Below are positions 57,362 through 64,000 of a stretch of 64,000 nt of DNA, in pieces; positions within the stretch are counted from its first letter, which is position 1; the number at the start of each line of letters is the position of its first letter. The stretch lies in the NCBI GenBank assembly GCA_902800365.1, contig CADCEF010000001.1, forward strand, positions 124,001 to 188,000, given 5' to 3'. Below the pieces are notes generated by a model. The model searched no databases. It saw only the letters and a program-made list of their open reading frames with translations, and was not told the DNA's origin. The DNA comes from an uncultured Prevotella sp. (GTDB lineage: Bacteria; Bacteroidota; Bacteroidia; Bacteroidales; Bacteroidaceae). Both the position numbers and the translations under genes were made by a program.

Positions 57362-60310
57362 ATGAAGATGAAAAGAACAAAAAATCTTTGTTATCGCCTG
57401 CTAATGATGCTGGCGGTCATGTTTTTTGCCTTGGATGTTTCAGCACAGGCCACTATTAATGGTCAGGTGAAAGATGAAACGGGCGAGGGCGTTATCGGAG
57501 CCTCGGTCGTTGAAAAAGGAACATCTAACGGCACAGTAACAGACTTCGACGGAAACTTCAGTCTTAAATGTAAGCCTGGAGCCACGTTGGTATTCACCTA
57601 CATCGGCTTCAACCCCCAGGAGTTGCCTGCCAAGAATGGCATGGAGGTAACACTGAAAGAGGATGTAGCCCAGCTGAACGAAGTCGTAGTAGTAGGTTAC
57701 GGCTCGATGGCTAAGAAAGAGATTTCGAGCTCAGTGGTCCAGATTAACAAGGATCAGTTTAACCAAGGTGCAGCCAGCGACCCCATGGCCCTGATTGCCG
57801 GTAAGGTGGCAGGTCTGAATGTGGCAGCTACAGCCGATGCCAACCCCAATGCCATGACCGACATTCAGGTACGTGGTGCAGGTTCGCTCACAGCCAGCAA
57901 TGGTCCGTTGGTAGTTATCGATGGTATTGCCGGTGGCGATTTGCGTAACATTGCCACTCAGGACGTTGAGTCAATCACCGTACTGAAGGATGCCGGCTCT
58001 GCAGCCATCTATGGTACTCGTGGTGCCAATGGTGTTATCCTGGTTACCACCAAGAAGGGCTCAGGCACAGCAGGAGTAACCAATGTAACTTACGATAGCT
58101 ATATTGCCCTGAATGTTCAGAAGCCCCGTATCAAAATTCTATCTACCGATGAGTTCCGCCGTTCACGTCGCGGACAGGATTATGGTGCCGACACCGACTG
58201 GTGGAGCGAGATTACACGCCCCGTCAGCTACAGCCTGAACCAGTACATTTCTATCGACTCTTCGAATAAGAACGGTTATTTCGGACTGTCACTCAATTAT
58301 AAGAAAGGTAATGGTCTCGACATCGTGTCGGGTCGCGAAGAATACGGAGCACGTTTCGTTGGCGAGCAGCGTGTACTCAACAACCGTTTGCAGTTCAACT
58401 CATCGCTCTCTGCTCGTAAAGTACACGAGAAGTGGGGCAACAACGGTCTGTTTGATACAGCGCTCACTATGAACCCAACCATACCTGTTAAGAATCCCGA
58501 CGGCAGCTATTATCAGCCCAACTCACCTACAGATATCCACAATCCCGTTAACGACTTGAAGGAGAACGTAAGTCAGGGCGACCGTACCTACATTCTGGGT
58601 AATGCCGACGTTAAACTGAATATCCTGCAGACCGAGCAGCACAACCTGAGCACATCGCTAAGTTATGCACTGCAGTATAACGATCTGAAGGATAACTTCT
58701 ATACACCATCTACATCGAGCGAATCGTTCTGGAACGGCTATGCCGGTCGTGCCCGCATCAACTACCAGAAGTGGTGGACCAACCGCTTGGAGTATCTCAT
58801 CAACTACACCATGACGCTTAACCAGCACCAGCTGAAGGCAGTGCTTGGCTACTCATGGGAGCGTAGCAAGTGGGAGCAGAGCGGCAACGAGAACATGGGC
58901 TTTGTTTACGATGCCCTCTCTTATCACGGCATAGGCAGCGGTAGCTACCTGCGCGATGGCAAGGCCAACCTATGGGCAGGTTCTTCTGAGTCGACACTGA
59001 TTGGTTTCTTTGGCCGTCTGAATTATAACTTCAACGACATCATCTACGCTTCGGCTTCAATGCGCCGTGAGGGTAGCACCAAATTCGGTGCCAATAAGAA
59101 GTGGGGTAACTTCCCCTCAGCTTCACTGGCATGGGAAATCGTTAACACCCCATTCGCTCAGGGACTGGCACAGACTTTCCAGAGCTTGAAGCCACGTGTA
59201 AGCTATGGTGTTACCGGTCGTTCCGATTTCAATGCTTATCAGAGTATTGCCACTTATAGCACCCGTGGTGCCTACCTCATCGACAACCAGTGGACTAACG
59301 GTTATGCACCATCACTGAACGCCAACCCCGATCTGGCTTGGGAGAAGTCAACAGCCTTCAACGTTGGTATCGACTTTGTAGCGCTCAACAGCCGTCTGCG
59401 TGGTAGCGTAGAATATTTCGACCGCCGTTCGCAGGATCTGCTCTATAACTACACTGCCCCACAACCACCATTCATCTACAACACCATTCTGGTAAATGTA
59501 GGTACAACCAAGAATACAGGTATTGAGGTGGCACTCGACTACGATGTGATAGCCAAGAAGGGTTTGAAGTGGACCACAGGTATCAACTGGAGTATGGGCG
59601 ACACCAAACTTACCAAACTTTCAAGCGATGCTTACCAGATGGCTTATCTGGATTTGTATCAGAAGCCAGGTCCTGGCAGTAGCGAGTATTTCTTCCGTGT
59701 GGAAGAGGGCGGAAAAATCGGTCAGTTCTATGGCTACGAGCATGCTGGCGTAGATGAGAACGGATTACTGCTCATCTATGATAACAACGGCAATGCCATT
59801 CCTGCAGCCCAGGCCGATCCAACTTATAAGCGCAATATCGGTAATGGTGCGCCTAAGCACTTCCTGTCGTGGAACAACACATTCACCTATAAGAACTGGG
59901 ATCTGAGCATGCTCTTCCGCAGTGCCCTTGGTTTCGAAATCTTCAACATGCGCAAATACGGCATGGGCTTGAAGGGTTCTGGTACCGATAATGTGCTGCG
60001 TGCAGCTTATACCGACTATGCTGATGTAGAGTCGAGCGGCGGTATTATCTCAAGCTACTTCCTGGAGAAGGGCGACTACGTGAAGCTGGATAACGTAACT
60101 CTGGGCTATACTTACTCGCCCAAGAACCGCCAGCTGATTGAGAGCCTGCGTGTGTACCTCACAGCTAAGAATGTGTTTACACTCACCGGCTACAAAGGTA
60201 ACGATCCTTCTATCGTAACCTCTACTGGCATCACCCCAGGTATCGACTCAAACAGCGCCTATCCACAGGCCACTCAGTTTAGTCTGGGCGTAACACTGCG
60301 CTTTCATTAA
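57362..60310 (+). CDS. SusC/RagA-type TonB-dependent receptor of the starch locus
   Basis: 982 residues; ATG 57362, with a second ATG two codons in. Signal peptide about 1-29 (ALDVSAQ). Carboxypeptidase-regulatory-like domain (ATINGQVKDETGEGVIGASVVEKGTSNG), LNEVVVVGYGS at about 102-112, plug with VRGAGSLTASNGPLVVIDG and VLKDAGSAAIYGTRGANGVILVTTK, then the barrel. It imports maltooligosaccharides, judged from GH97 upstream and the CBM26-like lipoprotein and GH13 downstream. It is the second gene of the operon. Confidence 0.95.
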   Translation: MKMKRTKNLCYRLLMMLAVMFFALDVSAQATINGQVKDETGEGVIGASVVEKGTSNGTVTDFDGNFSLKCKPGATLVFTYIGFNPQELPAKNGMEVTLKEDVAQLNEVVVVGYGSMAKKEISSSVVQINKDQFNQGAASDPMALIAGKVAGLNVAATADANPNAMTDIQVRGAGSLTASNGPLVVIDGIAGGDLRNIATQDVESITVLKDAGSAAIYGTRGANGVILVTTKKGSGTAGVTNVTYDSYIALNVQKPRIKILSTDEFRRSRRGQDYGADTDWWSEITRPVSYSLNQYISIDSSNKNGYFGLSLNYKKGNGLDIVSGREEYGARFVGEQRVLNNRLQFNSSLSARKVHEKWGNNGLFDTALTMNPTIPVKNPDGSYYQPNSPTDIHNPVNDLKENVSQGDRTYILGNADVKLNILQTEQHNLSTSLSYALQYNDLKDNFYTPSTSSESFWNGYAGRARINYQKWWTNRLEYLINYTMTLNQHQLKAVLGYSWERSKWEQSGNENMGFVYDALSYHGIGSGSYLRDGKANLWAGSSESTLIGFFGRLNYNFNDIIYASASMRREGSTKFGANKKWGNFPSASLAWEIVNTPFAQGLAQTFQSLKPRVSYGVTGRSDFNAYQSIATYSTRGAYLIDNQWTNGYAPSLNANPDLAWEKSTAFNVGIDFVALNSRLRGSVEYFDRRSQDLLYNYTAPQPPFIYNTILVNVGTTKNTGIEVALDYDVIAKKGLKWTTGINWSMGDTKLTKLSSDAYQMAYLDLYQKPGPGSSEYFFRVEEGGKIGQFYGYEHAGVDENGLLLIYDNNGNAIPAAQADPTYKRNIGNGAPKHFLSWNNTFTYKNWDLSMLFRSALGFEIFNMRKYGMGLKGSGTDNVLRAAYTDYADVESSGGIISSYFLEKGDYVKLDNVTLGYTYSPKNRQLIESLRVYLTAKNVFTLTGYKGNDPSIVTSTGITPGIDSNSAYPQATQFSLGVTLRFH

Positions 60311-60347
60311 TTGAAGATTGAGAATTGAAAATTGAAGATTGAAAATT

Positions 60348-62168
60348 ATGATAACTATTAAGCATAAAATATTTGGTGCTGTCTGCCTCATGGCTGGACT
60401 CACCGCTTGTACCGACCTGGATGAAAAGGTGTACGACCGCATCGACGCCGGTGTCTATTATCAGAATGAAGCCAGTGTGAAGGGCGCTGTGGCTGCCATC
60501 TATGGACAGACATCGCAGACGCTGGCTGGTGAGAATTTCTTTCACCTCTCAGAATATCCTTCCGACCAGATAACATGGCGCGTGTGGAATGGTGGACTCT
60601 GGGGATGGGATGAAGCTATGAAGACGGTGCTCTCTTGGCACAACTGGACTTCAGAGTCAACCATCATCAACAACGCATGGAACGGTGCATGGACAGCTAT
60701 CGGCCTGTCAAACCTGCTGTTAAGCGACCTTCAGGGTCTGAGTGCCTCAAGTCTGGGCATGACCGATGCTCAGTTAGCTCAGTATGTAGCCGAGGTACGC
60801 ACTATTCGTGCATGGAACTATTACTGTATCTTCGAGCTTTGGGGCGGCGCCCTGCCACTCAACACCTCTGCCAGCAGCGAGGTTCCCGGCACTGCCGATC
60901 CTGACTGGAATACTTCGTGCAAGAAGATTTACGACTTCATTGCCACCGAACTCGACGAGACAGCTTCGGCACTGGCCAAGGACGATGCAAACCACTCGAT
61001 GGTGAACCGTGCCAATCAGGCTATGAACCGCCTGCTCAAGGCCCGTCTGCTGCTCAATGCCGAGGTGTTTATCGGCGAGAAGCACTACGATGAGTGCGAG
61101 GCCCTTTCAAAGGAGATTATCAATGGAGCCTATGGTAACTACGCCATCGACGACAACTATCGCAACCTTTACTCTATGGACAACGTGAAGAGCCCTGAGG
61201 TTATCTTTGCACTTGCTGCCGAAGACGGACAGGGTGCAGCCAACGCCATCTCAAACGTTCGCACCATGGTAGGCATGTGGTATGGTTATGCCGACTACTT
61301 CGGACAGAGCTACGACGGCATCGGCGCTTGGAACTGCGTATGTCTGGTTCCTTCGTTCGACAACTCTGGTACTGTTCAGCCCACAGGCGGTTCTATCGGT
61401 GCTAAGTGCTTCTTGGATTATGGCGACAAGCTTGGAGCGCCCTACGAGCGTTTCGACGATCGCGACATCCGTAAGCAGAACTACACATACGATGCTGTTA
61501 CCAAGACCCACGGACCAGGTATGTTCCTGAAGGGCCTGGTGCGCGCCGACTTTGGTAAGGGCGATGTGCTGAAGGCCGATGCCGACCGCGATGGTCAGGA
61601 CTTGGTATTTGTGGATCAGTTAGGAACCTTCCTGAATCAGGGTCGCGACCTTGAAACAGTCATGAGTCCACGCTGGGGCGAGACCAACTCAGGTGTCCGC
61701 CTGGTAAAATATCCCCTCTATCCTAACGATGAGGAGGGTGGTTTCAAGAGCATCGACGATGTTCAGTTCCGTCTGGCCGAGGCTTATTATAACGTAGCTG
61801 AGTGCGAGATGCGCAAAGGCAACAGCGAGGAGGCCAAGAAATATGTAGATGCTGTACGTCAGCGCTACTTCAAGTCGTCCGACCGCACCGCTGCACTCAA
61901 CGTGCCAGGTCCTGGTTTCACACAGTTTGATATGGACTGGATGCTGTCTGAGTGGGGTAAGGAATATCTGGGCGAGGGCAACCGCCGCCGTACCGACCTG
62001 CGCCGTTTCGACAAGTTCACACAGGGTCAGTGGTGGTTCTGGGGCCGTGCTACCGAGGATGGCATCAGTCTGCCTGCTCAGCGCGACCGCAAGTACGAGT
62101 GGTATCCATTGCCACAGACTGCTATCTCTGTAAACCCAGGACTGATTCAGAACCCAAGTTATCAGTAA
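60348..62168 (+). CDS. SusD/RagB-type starch-binding lipoprotein
   Basis: 606 residues from ATG 60348 (a TTG three codons earlier is less likely). The lipoprotein signal MITIKHKIFGAVCLMAGLTAC has C21, followed by TDLDEKVYDRIDAGVYYQNEASVKGAVAAIYG. TPR-like helices (AQYVAEVRTIRAWNYYCIFELWGGALPL) and the C-terminal segments QFRLAEAYYNVAECEMRKGNSEEAKKYVDAVRQRYF and EWYPLPQTAISVNPGLIQNPSY are typical of SusD. It captures starch at the surface together with the SusC encoded 37 nt upstream. The intergenic spacer is made of short ATTGAAGATTG-type repeats. Confidence 0.94.
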   Translation: MITIKHKIFGAVCLMAGLTACTDLDEKVYDRIDAGVYYQNEASVKGAVAAIYGQTSQTLAGENFFHLSEYPSDQITWRVWNGGLWGWDEAMKTVLSWHNWTSESTIINNAWNGAWTAIGLSNLLLSDLQGLSASSLGMTDAQLAQYVAEVRTIRAWNYYCIFELWGGALPLNTSASSEVPGTADPDWNTSCKKIYDFIATELDETASALAKDDANHSMVNRANQAMNRLLKARLLLNAEVFIGEKHYDECEALSKEIINGAYGNYAIDDNYRNLYSMDNVKSPEVIFALAAEDGQGAANAISNVRTMVGMWYGYADYFGQSYDGIGAWNCVCLVPSFDNSGTVQPTGGSIGAKCFLDYGDKLGAPYERFDDRDIRKQNYTYDAVTKTHGPGMFLKGLVRADFGKGDVLKADADRDGQDLVFVDQLGTFLNQGRDLETVMSPRWGETNSGVRLVKYPLYPNDEEGGFKSIDDVQFRLAEAYYNVAECEMRKGNSEEAKKYVDAVRQRYFKSSDRTAALNVPGPGFTQFDMDWMLSEWGKEYLGEGNRRRTDLRRFDKFTQGQWWFWGRATEDGISLPAQRDRKYEWYPLPQTAISVNPGLIQNPSYQ

Positions 62169-62194
62169 GATTAAACATTAAACAATAGAAGATT

Positions 62195-63853
62195 ATGAAC
62201 AAGAAAATATATAGTCTGATGCTGACACTGCTGGCCTTTACCGGCTTGATGAGCAGTTGTTCGAGCAGCGATGAGCTGGTGTTTGACCACGAGCGTCAGC
62301 AGTTTGAGACACGAGCCGACCGTATTCTGCTGGAGTTCATCGCACCTTTCGGCACCACTGCCGACGAGGAGATATACATTACCGGTGCCTTCAATGGCGA
62401 CGACGAGGCTATCGGCGATGCACAATACCTATTGACCAAGGCTCCTAACAGCAATGTAAAGTGGGGTATCTATCTCGATCCCAGCACTTTCGTCAGCGGC
62501 AAATCGCTGGCCGATGGTTTCCGCTTCTATTCAAAGAATCAGGGCAAGGAATTCACTACAGCCGGTGAAGAGGCTACCCATACAGACAACCCTGGTCTTG
62601 GCACCTTTACTAACATCTGGGGCCAGCGCTGGGAGAGCTACTACTGGAGTGGTGGCGAGCAGCCCGAACCCACTCACGATGGTTTCTGCGTATATGTTGA
62701 CGACCAGACTGGCTGGGATGCACTCACACTCTATATGTGGGGCGATGTCAATAACCTGAATGGCGATTGGCCTGGTATGCAGGTTACTGGCACCTGGAAC
62801 CACGATGGCATCACCTGGAAATACTTCGACATGGGCGAGGCTAATACCGGACTCATCGAGAACCTTATCTTCAACAACGGCGGCGGCGGTCAGCAGCTGG
62901 CTGATTTCAACTTCACCATCGATCGCAACATCTATCTGCGCATCACACCTGATGGTGTTGAGGAGATAGGTTTAGAGCCCCAAGTCAAGCACGATGGCTA
63001 TGCTGTCTTCGTTTACGACGAGACAGGTTGGGAAGCCCTAAATCTCTATATGTGGGGCGACGAGAACAACCTGAATGGCGACTGGCCAGGCATGGAGGTA
63101 ACAGGCGAGCAGACCATCAATGGTGTTGTTTACAAGTATTTTGATATGGGTGAAGGACATACCGGTCTGGGCGAGAACCTCATCTTCAGCAATGCAGGTT
63201 CAAACCAGTTGCCAGACTTTGCCTATACCATCGATCACGATGTCTATCTGCACCTTACCAGCACCGGTGTCACAGAGATTGATCCTGCCACCTTCCAGCC
63301 TGGTGGTGTCACACCAGAGCCAGAGCCTCAGCCTACAGGCGAAACCGTGATTATCGCAGTAAAGAACAGTGCAGGCTATGCCGACCCTCATCTCTACGTA
63401 TGGGGCGACAGCGAAGCCTGTGGCGGATGGCCAGGTGCTACTCCTGCCAAGGTAACGGATAATGGCTGGTGCCTGTTCGAACTGCCAGCAAACGGCACTT
63501 ACAACCTGATTCTCAATGACAACGGCAGTCCTCAGGTCGACGGTCCTGAGGTGTTTACCAGCGGTAGCCACTTCTACGATGTAAATACAGAGTGGACAGA
63601 GTCGCCTAACACCGTAACCATCAAGAACGAGGCAGGCTATAACGATCCCCGTCTCTATGCATGGGGCGATGGCGAAATCTACGGTAGCTGGCGCGGCATC
63701 AAGCCTAGCAGCAACGAGAATGGCACACTGGTGTTCCCGCTTCCCAATGATGGCGGTACCTACAACCTCATTCTCAACGGCGAAGGCGACGGTGTTCAGC
63801 AGAATATCGATAGCGTCATTGCTAATCAGAGTTATTCGTTCACAGCGAAATAA
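62195..63853 (+). CDS. SusE/F-type starch-binding lipoprotein with four CBM26-like repeats
   Basis: 552 residues. Lipoprotein signal ends LMSSC (C22). An N-terminal Ig-like domain (ILLEFIAPFGTTADEEIYITGAFNGDD) is followed by four modules with the CBM26-like signature: GWDALTLYMWGDVNNLNGDWPGM, GWEALNLYMWGDENNLNGDWPGM, GYADPHLYVWGDSEACGGWPG and GYNDPRLYAWGDGEIYGSWRG. The first two are close duplicates about 315 bp apart at DNA level, with a second shared block of YFDMGEANTGL type; the last two are a different subtype. CBM26 modules bind starch through Trp/Tyr stacking. It lies between SusD and the amylase gene, as SusE/F do. Confidence 0.87.
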   Translation: MNKKIYSLMLTLLAFTGLMSSCSSSDELVFDHERQQFETRADRILLEFIAPFGTTADEEIYITGAFNGDDEAIGDAQYLLTKAPNSNVKWGIYLDPSTFVSGKSLADGFRFYSKNQGKEFTTAGEEATHTDNPGLGTFTNIWGQRWESYYWSGGEQPEPTHDGFCVYVDDQTGWDALTLYMWGDVNNLNGDWPGMQVTGTWNHDGITWKYFDMGEANTGLIENLIFNNGGGGQQLADFNFTIDRNIYLRITPDGVEEIGLEPQVKHDGYAVFVYDETGWEALNLYMWGDENNLNGDWPGMEVTGEQTINGVVYKYFDMGEGHTGLGENLIFSNAGSNQLPDFAYTIDHDVYLHLTSTGVTEIDPATFQPGGVTPEPEPQPTGETVIIAVKNSAGYADPHLYVWGDSEACGGWPGATPAKVTDNGWCLFELPANGTYNLILNDNGSPQVDGPEVFTSGSHFYDVNTEWTESPNTVTIKNEAGYNDPRLYAWGDGEIYGSWRGIKPSSNENGTLVFPLPNDGGTYNLILNGEGDGVQQNIDSVIANQSYSFTAK

Positions 63854-63862
63854 AACTGTGGT

Positions 63863-64000
63863 ATGAAACACAAAATATTATCTATATGGAGTCTAACCGC
63901 AGTGCTGCTACTGGCAGCCTGCGGCAGGATTTCTGCTAATCTGTCTGTCGATAACACCGAACCTGTGAGCGACGGCAACCGCGTTATCTATCAGATGAAT
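63863..64000 (+). CDS. Alpha-amylase-type lipoprotein (SusG-like GH13), 5' end only
   Basis: Only 46 residues are present before the right edge. The lipoprotein signal MKHKILSIWSLTAVLLLAAC has lipidated C20, followed by GRISANLSVDNTEPVSDGNRVIYQMN. RVIYQMN is the typical first strand of GH13 alpha-amylases (VIYQMxxRxF). Its place after the CBM26-like lipoprotein is where SusG is encoded in starch loci, so a surface alpha-amylase is expected. The catalytic residues lie outside the window. Confidence 0.7.
   Translation, partial: MKHKILSIWSLTAVLLLAACGRISANLSVDNTEPVSDGNRVIYQMN

Overview
The window looks like a gut or rumen Bacteroidota chromosome, most likely Prevotellaceae. Evidence: repeated SusC/SusD pairs, a hybrid two-component regulator, DUF4956/DUF2490/DUF6377 families typical of the phylum, Bacteroidota-type promoters (TTTG or TTG, about 20 nt, then TAnnTTTG) in front of most transcription units, mostly no Shine-Dalgarno sequences, and a short Prevotella-style sorting tail on a GH5 enzyme. 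No rRNA, tRNA, CRISPR array, transposase or phage gene was seen.

Layout. 1-4.2 kb (minus): an M14 zinc carboxypeptidase followed by a SusC-type receptor that runs off the left edge. 4.2-10.6 kb: housekeeping and transport genes (tcdA, a DAACS symporter, a LuxR-type regulator, amt, an orphan sugar-binding lipoprotein, a lipoprotein nitroreductase) with a hairpin-rich intergenic repeat at 9.8 kb. 10.9-19.7 kb (plus): a porin-like barrel, then a compact block of Sel1 protein, VTC polyphosphate polymerase domain protein, DUF4956 membrane protein, DUF2490 barrel, two Cthe_2159-like surface lipoproteins and a LytS/LytT two-component pair. I consider this block the best candidate for a poorly described envelope system. 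19.7-28.6 kb: oxidoreductase, msrA, GNAT, GH43, carboxylesterase, 4Fe-4S membrane protein, OhrR-like MarR regulator, TIGR02757 protein, a STAS-kinase fusion and a glutathione peroxidase. The marR and peroxidase promoters carry the same two operator-like blocks, which predicts a small peroxide regulon.

28.6-53.1 kb: polysaccharide utilisation locus 1. A hybrid two-component regulator (plus) diverges from a minus-strand set of SusC, SusD, a SusE/F-like surface lipoprotein, a lipoprotein with two tandem C-terminal modules, GH5, and then GH29 and three consecutive GH2 genes. A terminator after GH5 splits the set in two. An L-rhamnose/L-fucose mutarotase follows the regulator. Endo-beta-glucanase-like GH5 plus fucosidase plus beta-galactosidases suggests a fucosylated, galactosylated beta-glucan such as xyloglucan, although no GH31 xylosidase is present here.

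53.2-64 kb: an AraC C-terminal remnant, then locus 2. A membrane-bound DUF6377 regulator diverges from GH97 (SusB-like), SusC, SusD, a lipoprotein with four CBM26-like repeats and the start of a GH13 alpha-amylase lipoprotein cut by the right edge. This is a starch/maltodextrin system. Several start codons were moved downstream of the longest possible ORF start because signal peptides, promoter elements or ribosome-binding sites favour the internal ATG; this is stated per gene.
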